This document shows positions 7,569 to 15,794 of a stretch of DNA of 64,000 nt, piece after piece. Every line of letters starts with the position of its first letter. Position 1 is the stretch's first letter. The notes beneath the pieces are model-generated. The model was not told the DNA's origin, did no database searches, and was given only the letters and a program-made list of their open reading frames with translations. Source of the DNA: Marinobacter szutsaonensis (GTDB lineage Bacteria > Pseudomonadota > Gammaproteobacteria > Pseudomonadales > Oleiphilaceae); the NCBI RefSeq assembly GCF_039523335.1, contig NZ_BAAAFC010000001.1:1736001-1800000 (forward strand), given 5' to 3'. A program made the position numbers and the translations under genes.

Positions 7569-8565
7569 TCGAGCAGCCGTAGAGCAGTTCACTACCATCA
7601 TCCTGACGCCCCGGTTCCAGGAAGCTCTCCAGCATCAGCCCACGGATATGGGTGTTACCGGCCCGCTTCTGGGCCATGACTTCCCGGGCAATATCGATCT
7701 GGCGCTCTGCCTGTTTGCAGGCGTTGTCGTGGCTGCAGTCCACCATGACGGCAGTGGACAGACCTGCCTTCTCCAGTCCTTCCACGGCAGCGGCAATGCT
7801 GTCCGCGTCGTAGTTGGTCACTCCCCGGCCACCGCGAAGCACCAGATGGGTATCCGGGTTACCCCGGGTCGAGATCATCACCGGCGCTCCGGTGGCGGAC
7901 ACGCCCAGGTGATGGTGCGGATGAGCCGCAGACTTCATGGCATTGGTAGCAACCGCGATCCCGCCGTCAGTACCGTTCTTGAAGCCAACCGGCATGGGCA
8001 GACCGCTCACCATTTCCCGGTGGATCTGGGATTCGGTGGTGCGAGCCCCGATAGCGCTCCAGCTGACCAGATCGCCGAGATAATCCAGGGCAAACGGACT
8101 GAGGGCCTCGGTGGCCAGTGGCAACCCGAGCCCGGCCAGTTCCAGCAAAAGCCGGCGGGAACGTACCAGCCCCTGTTGCAGGTCCCCCTGCCCGTTTCGC
8201 TCCGGATCGTACAGCAGACCTTTCCAGCCGACGGTAGTCCGGGGCTTCTCCAGGTATGCCCGCATCACGATCAGGAAACGGTCACTGACATCCTCGGCCA
8301 GCTCCTTGAGACGGCGACCGTAATCAAGAGCTGCCTGCTCATCGTGAATCGAACACGGTCCCATCACGATCAGGGTCCGGTCATCCCTGCCCTGCAGGAT
8401 ATTCCGGATTGCCTGTCGATAGCCCTGCACCTGAGCCAACAGATCCGGCCCTGCAGGAAATTCCCGGCGCAGTTGTTCCGGTGATGGCAGGGCGGTTTCC
8501 TGTCGATGGCTGTCTGCTGCTGCGACAGCGTCGTTCAGCGCATCGGCTTTCAGTGGCATGTTCAT
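7513..8565 (-). CDS. 3-deoxy-7-phosphoheptulonate synthase, class I (AroF/G/H type)
   Basis: A 350-aa enzyme condensing phosphoenolpyruvate and erythrose 4-phosphate, the first step of the shikimate pathway. Visible family blocks: MGPCSIHDEQAALDYGRRLK (phosphate and metal region), KPRTTVGWKGL, SAIGARTTESQIHRE, GFKNGTDG, DCSHDNACK and SITDPCLGWE. It is the E. coli AroG-like subclass with an N-terminal regulatory extension; whether it senses Phe, Tyr or Trp is not clear, though the leader described below carries two Trp codons. The ATG at 8565 is chosen because the longer frame (to 8598) runs into the leader terminator. It overlaps the exporter gene by 56 bases. Confidence 0.9.
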   Translation of the reverse strand: MNMPLKADALNDAVAAADSHRQETALPSPEQLRREFPAGPDLLAQVQGYRQAIRNILQGRDDRTLIVMGPCSIHDEQAALDYGRRLKELAEDVSDRFLIVMRAYLEKPRTTVGWKGLLYDPERNGQGDLQQGLVRSRRLLLELAGLGLPLATEALSPFALDYLGDLVSWSAIGARTTESQIHREMVSGLPMPVGFKNGTDGGIAVATNAMKSAAHPHHHLGVSATGAPVMISTRGNPDTHLVLRGGRGVTNYDADSIAAAVEGLEKAGLSTAVMVDCSHDNACKQAERQIDIAREVMAQKRAGNTHIRGLMLESFLEPGRQDDGSELLYGCSITDPCLGWEQTEALIRSL

Positions 8566-8596
8566 AGCGGTGTTCCCGTTTCCCTTGGTCAGAATC

Positions 8597-8634
8597 AAAA
8601 AAGCCCCGGCTGGGCTACCAGTCGGGGCTTTTTC
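8597..8634 (-). terminator. Intrinsic terminator in the leader of the DAHP synthase gene
   Basis: AAAAAGCCCCG/CGGGGCTTTTTT around a 14-base spacer, followed on the minus strand by T6. It lies 32 bases upstream of the DAHP synthase start and downstream of nothing else on that strand, so it can only act within this gene's leader (or weakly on the plus strand, where no gene precedes it either). Confidence 0.75.
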
Positions 8635-8761
8635 GAGTCCGGTGGCAGCCTGGGTTACTGCCGGGCTGCCTTCCTCGTAATTCGTCGGATCAAAATCCTA
8701 TGGGCGGCCCGGGTTCTGGCTAAAATAAAAGCCATAACCAAACCACCAATAAAACACAGCC
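8635..8761 (-). promoter_or_regulatory. Candidate attenuation leader of the DAHP synthase gene
   Basis: Upstream of the leader terminator a second hairpin (GGCAGCC/GGCTGCC, 8644-8670) could compete with it: its GCCCGGC segment can pair with the GCCGGG of the terminator's 3' arm. Further upstream a minus-strand frame ending at 8720 reads V-V-W-L-W-L-L-F-stop from a GTG at 8746. An overlapping ATG (8735) opens a 26-codon basic peptide ending at 8655, preceded by GGTGG. The start codons are weak, so which frame, if any, is the leader peptide is open. Confidence 0.35.
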
Positions 8762-8918
8762 GCGACTGAAGCGATCGGTTTTGCCCCGAAAGCTTGCAGA
8801 ACATTCAATTGACAGGTCGCGTTTGTGGTCTTCATGCTTTTCAATATATACCTCCGGTTTCCGCCTTGGCAACCCGGAGACCAAAGTTTTTCCGTTTACC
8901 CTTGTTTGCGGAGTGCCA

Positions 8919-9716
8919 ATGCCCTCGTTCCACGTCAGCCTGAGCCGATTACTGGTCCTGTTCGTCATGGTCGTGCCCATCTGGCTCACTTCCGTGTCTG
9001 CCCATGCCCAGACCGAGACCCGGAGTTACCAGCTGGATGCCCGCCCCGCTGAAGACGTGGCCGCCCAGATCCGGGACCTGTATGCCGATGCCCCGGTCAC
9101 GGTGACCGCCCGGGGACAGCAGCTGATGGTGCGGGGCGAGCCCCGTTTGCTGGATGAGATCGGCACTCTGGTGGAGTCATTGGATGTGGCGCCCGCCCAG
9201 CTCCGGATCACGGTGAGGACCCGGGAGGAGGTCAGTGGCGAGCGCTCGGGGGCCGGTGTTTCAGCCCGGGACGGGAACGTCGGGGTGACCGTGGAGCGCA
9301 AAAGCTCCAGCAGCGGCAGCAACCAGCAGCGAACCCTGATGGTGCAGGATGGCCAGACCGCCCACATCACCTCCGGCCAGGTGCGCACCCTGCCCATCGC
9401 CATCCGTGGCGGCCGGAATCCGGCGGCGTTTCTCGAACAGGTGGAAACCCGGAGCGGTTTTCTGGTCAGCCCCCAGGTCATTTCCAGTCAGGCCGTGGAA
9501 CTGAATATTGTTTCGTTCGAGGAGGACCCGGCGCAGATCCAGGGCTATGAGACGGAAGCGCTGCTGACCATCCGGCGGGTCGAGCCCGGGCAATGGGTTT
9601 CCCTGGGCAGCATTGCCCGGAGCAGCACACGCAGTGACAGCGGCATCGCCTATCAGGTGGAGAGCAACCGATCCGGCAGCCGCAGCGTGGAGGTCAAAGT
9701 GGAGATTGTGCCCTGA
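8919..9716 (+). CDS. Secretin N-terminal-domain-like secreted protein
   Basis: A 265-aa protein with a signal peptide (hydrophobic segment about residues 8-28, then AHAQ). The next part (YQLDARPAEDVAAQIRDLYADAPVTVTARGQQLMVRGEPRLLDEIGTL) resembles the short alpha/beta N-domains of type II/III secretins and NolW. Later segments (GQTAHITSGQ, then strands VELNIVSFEE and SGIAYQVESN) resemble the start of a secretin core, but the pore-forming barrel is absent. It may be a periplasmic adaptor or a decayed secretin. The ATG at 8919 follows GCGGAG; an upstream in-frame ATG at 8781 lies before the ribosome binding site and would bury the signal peptide. Confidence 0.6.
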   Translation: MPSFHVSLSRLLVLFVMVVPIWLTSVSAHAQTETRSYQLDARPAEDVAAQIRDLYADAPVTVTARGQQLMVRGEPRLLDEIGTLVESLDVAPAQLRITVRTREEVSGERSGAGVSARDGNVGVTVERKSSSSGSNQQRTLMVQDGQTAHITSGQVRTLPIAIRGGRNPAAFLEQVETRSGFLVSPQVISSQAVELNIVSFEEDPAQIQGYETEALLTIRRVEPGQWVSLGSIARSSTRSDSGIAYQVESNRSGSRSVEVKVEIVP

Positions 9717-9717
9717 C

Positions 9718-10221
9718 TCAGGCCCGGGCGTTGTTCAGCAGCACCTGTTTGGCTTCGTTGATCTTGGCGGCGAGGTAGTCGTTGCCGCCCCGGTCCGGGT
9801 GCAGCTTCTGGATCAACCGGCGATGGGCCGCAATGACGTCCTCCTTCGGGCAGCCGGGCTCCACCCCGAGTATCTCACAGGCCTCGCGCTCGGACATGTC
9901 ACTGGCCGATGGCGGACTCTGGCCGGCCTGCTGCCGGGAATCACCCCCCGGATCGGGGATCTCCCTACCCATCATCCGGGCCAGCGCCGGGGCATACTTC
10001 AACAGGGCCGGCGCCTTGCGCAGCAGGGGGATCACCGCCGCAATGGCCGCAGTAATGACATGAACCCGTCCGGTCAGCACCATGAACAACAACAGGGCGC
10101 CACCGACCACCAGAACGCTCTTCCAGACGGCATCTTTTTTCTTTTCCGGCGTCAATGCGCCCCAGCGTTTCAGAATAACGAAAACGGCCGCGGCCAGCGC
10201 CAGGCCGAGAATCCACTGCAT
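9718..10221 (-). CDS. Membrane-anchored J-domain protein (TIM14/DjlC-like topology)
   Basis: A 167-aa protein with two N-terminal hydrophobic helices (about residues 3-18 and 36-60) and a C-terminal J domain containing [23 protein letters not shown], with the HPD tripeptide needed to stimulate DnaK ATPase. J domain at the C-terminus after a membrane anchor is the arrangement of mitochondrial TIM14/Pam18 and of many proteobacterial homologues. It presumably recruits DnaK to the inner membrane; the client is unknown. Its stop codon is one base from that of the convergent secretin-domain gene. Confidence 0.85.
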   Translation of the reverse strand: MQWILGLALAAAVFVILKRWGALTPEKKKDAVWKSVLVVGGALLLFMVLTGRVHVITAAIAAVIPLLRKAPALLKYAPALARMMGREIPDPGGDSRQQAGQSPPSASDMSEREACEILGVEPGCPKEDVIAAHRRLIQKLHPDRGGNDYLAAKINEAKQVLLNNARA

Positions 10222-10349
10222 GGGCTAATCCCCTTTTGGCATGCGGTCGTAATTGTGTCACCTGCGATATGGAAAATACCAGTGTCCGGCAAACGGGGGT
10301 AGCGCCTTGCGTCCCCCGGATACTGCTTTTCGCTCTGCTTTCTGAATTT

Positions 10350-10400
10350 AGTCTTAAAGACTGTCAAAACGGTGACAACCCCTTCCGTTTTTTTATAGGA
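10350..10400 (+). promoter_or_regulatory. Promoter and possible operator of the RND efflux operon
   Basis: GTGACA (10372-10377) and TATAGG (10394-10399) with 16-base spacing resemble a sigma-70 promoter about 95 bases before the first efflux gene. Just upstream, AGTCTTAAAGACT (10350-10362) is a perfect 13-base inverted repeat that could be a regulator site. Confidence 0.35.
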
Positions 10401-10495
10401 TGCTACGTTTTACGGAAAAAATAACCGCCTCCAATATCACCTGTGTTGATCCGAGGCATCAACACTCAATGGACACAGATTCCAGGGTCTGAACT

Positions 10496-11599
10496 ATGCG
10501 CACTGCTTCCCGCTTCATCATTGTCATTATTTTTCTTGGCGTCGTCCTTGGTGGCATCTTTGGCTACAAGTTCTACCAGTTCGGCCAAATGAAGGAGCAA
10601 ATGTCCCAGCCGCAACCACCGGCGAAGATTTCCGCGACCGATGCCCGGGTCGAACAATGGACACCCTCGATCAAGGCCGTTGGCAGCATTGAAGCCATCA
10701 ATGGTATCGAGATTGCCAACGAGGTGCCCGGCGTCATCGAGAGCATCAACTTCGAATCCGGCGATACCGTCCAGCAGGGCGACGTGCTGATCCGCCTGAA
10801 CGCAGAGATCGACGAGGCAGCGCTGCGCACACGCCGGGCCGAAGCCCAGCTGGCGCAACAGGAATTCAAGCGGGTATCCGACCTCCTGCCCAAGCGCGCC
10901 GTTTCCCAGTCCCAGTACGACCAGGCCAAGGCCAACTACGACGCGGCCCGGGCACGGGTGAACGAGGCGGAAGCCCAGCTCAACAAGAAAATCATCCGGG
11001 CGCCGTTTGACGGCACCGTGGGCATCCGGATGGTGGACCAGGGTGAGTACATTGCCACCGGCACACCGATTGTCGAGATCAACATGCTCAACCCGATTTA
11101 CGTTGACTACACCCTGTCTGAAAAGAACCTGGCCGATATCGCAACGGGCTTCCCGGTGAAAGCCACCGTTGCCGCGGTCCCGGATGCAGAGTTCGAGGGT
11201 GAGATCAGCGCCATCAATACCTCGGTTAACCCGGAAACCCGCACCGTGCGCGTTCGTGGCACCCTGAAGAATGACAAACAGCTGCTGCGTCCAGGCATGT
11301 TCGCGACCATCATGACCCTTCAGCCCGAGGACAACGAAGTGGTGACCGTGCCCCGGACGGCCATTTCCTACAACACTTACGGCGACTTCGTGTTCGTGGT
11401 CGAGGAAAACGACAACGGCGAGCTGGTGGTCAACCGCCGGACCGTCACAACAGGCCAGACCCGGGAAGGCCGGGTAGCCATCCTGTCCGGCCTGGAAGCC
11501 GGGGAAACCGTGGTATCCAAGGCCCTGTTGCGACTGCGGGCCGGCCAGAAAGTAGAGATCCAGGAAGACTCCGCGCAAACGCAGGAGGCGTCTGAATAA
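10496..11599 (+). CDS. RND efflux periplasmic adaptor (membrane fusion protein)
   Basis: A 367-aa HlyD/AcrA-family protein. An N-terminal membrane anchor (about residues 7-25) is followed by a split lipoyl domain (PGVIESINFESGDTVQQGDVL and IRAPFDGTVGIRMVDQGEYI), an alpha-hairpin of modest length and beta-barrel domains (VRVRGTLKNDKQLLRPGMF). No lipobox is seen, so it is anchored by a helix. It should bridge the RND pump encoded next to a TolC-like channel, which is not encoded here. The stop overlaps the pump start (TAATG), indicating translational coupling. Confidence 0.93.
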   Translation: MRTASRFIIVIIFLGVVLGGIFGYKFYQFGQMKEQMSQPQPPAKISATDARVEQWTPSIKAVGSIEAINGIEIANEVPGVIESINFESGDTVQQGDVLIRLNAEIDEAALRTRRAEAQLAQQEFKRVSDLLPKRAVSQSQYDQAKANYDAARARVNEAEAQLNKKIIRAPFDGTVGIRMVDQGEYIATGTPIVEINMLNPIYVDYTLSEKNLADIATGFPVKATVAAVPDAEFEGEISAINTSVNPETRTVRVRGTLKNDKQLLRPGMFATIMTLQPEDNEVVTVPRTAISYNTYGDFVFVVEENDNGELVVNRRTVTTGQTREGRVAILSGLEAGETVVSKALLRLRAGQKVEIQEDSAQTQEASE

Positions 11600-14500
11600 T
11601 GCGATTTACCGACATATTCATCCACCGTCCGGTACTCGCGACGGTGGTCAGCCTGTTGATCCTGCTGCTCGGTGCCCGGGCCGCCATGGAGATGGAGATC
11701 CGGCAGTATCCGGAACTCGAGAGCACCACTGTAACGGTAACCACGGCCTACCCCGGTGCCAGCTCCGACCTGATCAAGGGCTTCATCACCACGCCCCTGC
11801 AACAGGCCATTGCCGAAGCCAGTGGTATCGATTACCTGACCTCCACCAGCTCCCAGGGCGTCTCCACCATCGAGGCGAAGATGGAGCTGAACTATGACGC
11901 CAATGCCGCCCTGGCGGAGATCCAGGCGAAGGTCGCCAGTCAGCGCAACGTGCTGCCCGCAGAGGCGCAGGACCCGGTGATCACGTCCACCACCGGCGAT
12001 TCCACCGCGCTGATGTATATCGCCTTCTACAGCACCGAGCTGGCCGTACCGCAGATAACCGACTACCTGACCCGGGTGGTCCAGCCCAAATTGCAGGCGC
12101 TCCCGGGCGTCGGCAAGGCCCGCCTGTTCGGCCGCAAGTTCGCCCTGCGGGTATGGCTGGATCCCGAGCGACTGGCCGCCGTCGACATGACCCCGCCGGA
12201 AGTGGTCTCCAGGCTTCGGGCCAACAACTACCAGGCCGCGGTGGGCAACACCAAAGGCCAGTATGTTGAAATCGCCATGACCAGCGATACCGATGTGGCC
12301 GACCCGGACCAGTTCCGCAACCTCGTGGTAAAAACCCGGGACGGCACCCAGATCCGGCTCCAGGACATCGCCCGCGTGGAGCTGGGCTCGGAAACCTACG
12401 ATGAGCTGGCGCTGTACAAGGGTCAGCCGGCCACTTACGTTGCCATCGAGCTGGCCCCCGGCGCCAACCCGTTGACGGTGGCAGGGCTGGTCAAGGACGC
12501 ACTGCCGGATATCGAAAGCCAGCTGCCCTCGGGCCTGGATGTCCGGCTCGCCTATGACGCCTCCGACTTCATCGAGGACTCCATCAACGAGGTCATCAAG
12601 ACCCTGCTGGAAGCACTGGTCATCGTTCTGGTGGTGGTCTTCCTGTGCCTGGGCTCCATCCGTGCCTCGGTAGTGCCCTCGGTGGCGGTGCCGCTATCCT
12701 TGATCGGCGGTGCCTTCGTCATGCTGATGTTCGGGTTCTCCCTGAACCTGCTGACGTTGCTGTCCATGGTGCTGGCCATCGGTCTGGTGGTGGATGACGC
12801 CATCATCATGGTGGAAAACGTGCACCGGCATATCGAACAGGGCGAATCCCGATTCGAAGCCGCCATCAACGGCGCCCAGGAAATGGCCGTACCGATCATC
12901 GCCATGACCACCACACTGGTGGCGGTCTACGCGCCCATCGGTTTCATGGGCGGCCTGGTGGGCTCGCTGTTCACCGAATTCGCCTTTACCCTCGCCGGCA
13001 CCGTGGTGATCTCCGGCATCGTGGCGCTGACGCTCTCCCCCATGCTATCCGGCAAGGTGCTCAAACCCCACGGCAACCCGGGCCGGTTCGAAGTGCTGGT
13101 GGAGAAGACCTTTAACGCTCTCTCGAGTGCCTACAAGTCGGCTCTGGCGTCACTGATGCAGACCAAATCAGTTGTGGTGTTCTTTGCCGTGGTGGTACTG
13201 GGTTCCATCTACTTCATGGTCATGATGAGCCAGAACGAGCTGGCGCCCACCGAAGACCAGGGCATCCTGTTCTATCAGGGCCTCGGCCCCCAGACCGCCA
13301 CCCTCGACTACCTGCGCGAGCACGGTAATGAGGTTCAGGAGCGCATGGCCACCGTGCCAGGTTACAACGAGGACTTCATGATTCTGGGCATCACCAGCCC
13401 CAACGCGGTGTTCGGCGGTTTCAAGATGAAGCCCTGGAGCGAGCGGGAGGTGAGCCAGTTCGAAGCCCAGCCGATGCTCGATGCCGAACTGAAAAACGTC
13501 ACCGGGCTGCAAACCGCGGTCTTCCCACGCCCGTCCCTGCCAGGCTCCGGCGGCGGCCTGCCGTTCCAGTTCGTGATCACCACCGGCAGCAGCTATGAGC
13601 AGCTGGATCAGGTGGCGGACGAGCTGCAGGGCAAGGCCATGGCCAGCGGCAACTTCATGTTCCTGCAGAAATCCATCAACTTTGACCGGCCGATCACCCG
13701 CATCAACGTGGACCGGGACCGGGTCGCGGACCTGGGCCTGTCCATGCAGGACATCGGCCAGGCACTGTCCAGCATGCTCGGCGGCGGTTATATCAACCGG
13801 TTCAGCATGGAGGGCCGCTCCTACCAGGTGATTCCCCAGGTCGACCAGCAGTTCCGGCTCGATGAACAGGCCCTCAACGACTATTACATCCGCACGGACG
13901 TTGGCGGCCTGGTGCCCCTGGGCAGTGTTGTGAGCTTCAGCCACGATGTCGAACCGTCCAACCGGACCCAGTTCAACCAGCTGAACTCACTCACCCTGCA
14001 AGGGGTAGTAATGCCGGGCGTGGCCCTCGGTGATGCCATGGACTTCATGGAGCAGACCGCCGACGAGGTCTTCCCCCAGGGCTTCAGCTCGGATTACACC
14101 GGGCAGACCCGCCAGCTGGCGACCCAGGGCAGCGCCCTGGTGGTGACCTTCTTCCTGTCGCTGCTGGTGATCTACCTGGTGCTGGCCGCCCAGTTCGAAA
14201 GCTGGCGTGATCCGTTCATCATCCTGGTGTCGGTGCCCATGTCCGTGGCCGGCGCCATGGCGTTCATCGTGCTGGGCTTCGCGTCCATGAACATCTATAC
14301 CCAGGTGGGGCTGATCACCCTGATCGGGGTGGTGTCGAAGAACGGCATCCTGATCGTGGAGTTCGCCAACCTGTTGCAGAAGGAACGCGGCCTGGACAAG
14401 GTGCAGGCAGTGATCGAAGCGGCGGCCATCCGCCTGCGCCCGATCATCATGACTTCCCTGGCCCTGATCTTCGCCATGGTACCGCTGCTGATCGCCGTCG

Positions 14501-14685
14501 GCCCCGGTGCGGAAAGCCGGTTTGCCATCGGCCTGACCATCAGTGCCGGCCTGGGCATTGGTACCCTGTTCACCATCTTCGTGCTGCCGGCCTTCTACAT
14601 CCTGCTGGCACGGGATCATCACGGTTCGGCCGCCGATGAGTATGGTGACGAGGCCGACACCGGAAAACCGGCCACAGGCCACTGA
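11599..14685 (+). CDS. RND family efflux pump permease (HAE1/AcrB-MexI type)
   Basis: A 1028-aa inner-membrane transporter with the standard 12-helix duplicated layout. The proton-relay acidic pair in the fourth helix is present (GLVVDDAIIMVENV) and the lysine-bearing segment of the tenth (LIGVVSKNGILIVEF). The first residues MRFTDIFIHRPVLATVVSLLI are typical of the MexI/MexF/AcrB family. It should expel hydrophobic drugs, solvents or signals using the proton gradient. It is cotranscribed with the adaptor; no outer-membrane factor follows, so a shared TolC is likely. The neighbouring convergent AraC regulator could control it, but this is inference. Confidence 0.93.
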   Translation: MRFTDIFIHRPVLATVVSLLILLLGARAAMEMEIRQYPELESTTVTVTTAYPGASSDLIKGFITTPLQQAIAEASGIDYLTSTSSQGVSTIEAKMELNYDANAALAEIQAKVASQRNVLPAEAQDPVITSTTGDSTALMYIAFYSTELAVPQITDYLTRVVQPKLQALPGVGKARLFGRKFALRVWLDPERLAAVDMTPPEVVSRLRANNYQAAVGNTKGQYVEIAMTSDTDVADPDQFRNLVVKTRDGTQIRLQDIARVELGSETYDELALYKGQPATYVAIELAPGANPLTVAGLVKDALPDIESQLPSGLDVRLAYDASDFIEDSINEVIKTLLEALVIVLVVVFLCLGSIRASVVPSVAVPLSLIGGAFVMLMFGFSLNLLTLLSMVLAIGLVVDDAIIMVENVHRHIEQGESRFEAAINGAQEMAVPIIAMTTTLVAVYAPIGFMGGLVGSLFTEFAFTLAGTVVISGIVALTLSPMLSGKVLKPHGNPGRFEVLVEKTFNALSSAYKSALASLMQTKSVVVFFAVVVLGSIYFMVMMSQNELAPTEDQGILFYQGLGPQTATLDYLREHGNEVQERMATVPGYNEDFMILGITSPNAVFGGFKMKPWSEREVSQFEAQPMLDAELKNVTGLQTAVFPRPSLPGSGGGLPFQFVITTGSSYEQLDQVADELQGKAMASGNFMFLQKSINFDRPITRINVDRDRVADLGLSMQDIGQALSSMLGGGYINRFSMEGRSYQVIPQVDQQFRLDEQALNDYYIRTDVGGLVPLGSVVSFSHDVEPSNRTQFNQLNSLTLQGVVMPGVALGDAMDFMEQTADEVFPQGFSSDYTGQTRQLATQGSALVVTFFLSLLVIYLVLAAQFESWRDPFIILVSVPMSVAGAMAFIVLGFASMNIYTQVGLITLIGVVSKNGILIVEFANLLQKERGLDKVQAVIEAAAIRLRPIIMTSLALIFAMVPLLIAVGPGAESRFAIGLTISAGLGIGTLFTIFVLPAFYILLARDHHGSAADEYGDEADTGKPATGH

Positions 14686-14697
14686 TCACGGCCATTG

Positions 14698-14733
14698 AAA
14701 AAGCCCGCTTACCTTCCGGTAACCGGGCTTTTT
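14698..14733. terminator. Bidirectional terminator between efflux operon and AraC gene
   Basis: AAAAAGCCCG.TTACC and GGTAA.CGGGCTTTTT form a long stem with T-runs on both strands, placed 13 bases after the pump stop and 21 bases beyond the AraC gene's stop. Confidence 0.9.
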
Positions 14734-14754
14734 CTTTGGGGATCAGGGAATGAC

Positions 14755-15714
14755 TCAGCTGGCCTGCTTGCCGGCTGCCCGGTCCAGGAGCGCCCGCCGC
14801 CACTGAATGGTCTCGCTCGGCAGTTCACCGAAATGCTCCCGGTACAGAGCGGCAAAGCGCCCCAGATGGCTGAAGCCCTCGTCAGCGGCATAGCGGGAGA
14901 TGTGAGGTACCTCGCACTGGCAATCCACCAGCCGGCGCCGCACACGGACCAGCCGGCAACGCTGGTAGAAGCGGTAGGGCGTCATCCCGGTTTCCCGTTT
15001 CATAAGGTAGTAGAGGTTGCGTTCGCTGGCCCCGGCATGACTGGCCAGTTCCGGCAGGTCAAACTGCCAGTCCGGTTGGCTCCGAATCCAGTCGATGGCT
15101 CGTTTGACCCGGCGATCAAGCACGGGCGACCCCTGCTCCTCGAAGACCTCTCCCGTCGTCTCCAATTCCACCAGGCGCGAAATCAGTTGCCGGGTGCCCG
15201 CTTGCGCCAGCTCACTGTCCAGGAAAAACCGGGCCTGCAGGAGCAACCGGTCGATCAGGCAACAGAGAGTGCTGGCAGAGACAGATTGAGAGCTTTTGCC
15301 CGCCGGTAACGTCGGCCGCGCTGCGGGAACAACCATCACCAGGCGAGTCCCTGCAGCCAGGTGCAGCGCCAACGATCCCGGGGCGACGCGACAAGCTTCG
15401 CAATGAACGTCGTGAACCTCATCCCCCTCCCCAATACGCACCTGGCCCGCCAGGACGCGCAACCACAAGGGCACAGGGGAGTCCCAACCGGTGATACGCA
15501 GGTCCTGATCCACCGCCAGACACATGATCGTGCCCTGGTCAGACGGTACAACATAGAGGGCACCAACAGCCGAATCACTGTTGTCTGTTGACCTGCACTG
15601 AATCGATGGCAAGACCGCCAACAACCGCAGCGCTGCCTGGAATTCTGAAAGTGAGGCGCGATTCAGGCGAAGAAAGCCATCCAGTTCAACGGTTGCCAAA
15701 GGTTCCCGGGACAT
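14755..15714 (-). CDS. AraC-family transcriptional regulator
   Basis: About 319 aa. The C-terminal 100 residues carry the two helix-turn-helix motifs of AraC proteins (DLPELASHAGASERNLYYLMKRE then PHISRYAADEGFSHLGRFAALYREHFGELP). The N-terminal 200 residues form a ligand or dimerisation region with a cupin-like stretch (LWLRVLAGQVRIGEGDEVHDV). This layout is like the FeaR/OruR group that sense small metabolites. The inducer is not predictable. The ATG at 15714 is taken; a TTG at 15726 is a weaker option. It is convergent with the RND operon, sharing its terminator. Confidence 0.85.
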   Translation of the reverse strand: MSREPLATVELDGFLRLNRASLSEFQAALRLLAVLPSIQCRSTDNSDSAVGALYVVPSDQGTIMCLAVDQDLRITGWDSPVPLWLRVLAGQVRIGEGDEVHDVHCEACRVAPGSLALHLAAGTRLVMVVPAARPTLPAGKSSQSVSASTLCCLIDRLLLQARFFLDSELAQAGTRQLISRLVELETTGEVFEEQGSPVLDRRVKRAIDWIRSQPDWQFDLPELASHAGASERNLYYLMKRETGMTPYRFYQRCRLVRVRRRLVDCQCEVPHISRYAADEGFSHLGRFAALYREHFGELPSETIQWRRALLDRAAGKQAS

Positions 15715-15794
15715 AAAACCACACAATCATGAGGGACTTTGGTCTTTGTATTGCAAATCACCCCGAAACCCTAGCCATATTTTGCAATCACCGT

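Noticed and set aside
8719..8989. Minus-strand 89-aa frame ending at 8720 as a full gene
   Set aside because: The upstream part overlaps the start of the secretin-domain gene on the other strand and has no domain content; only its last codons are of interest as a leader peptide.
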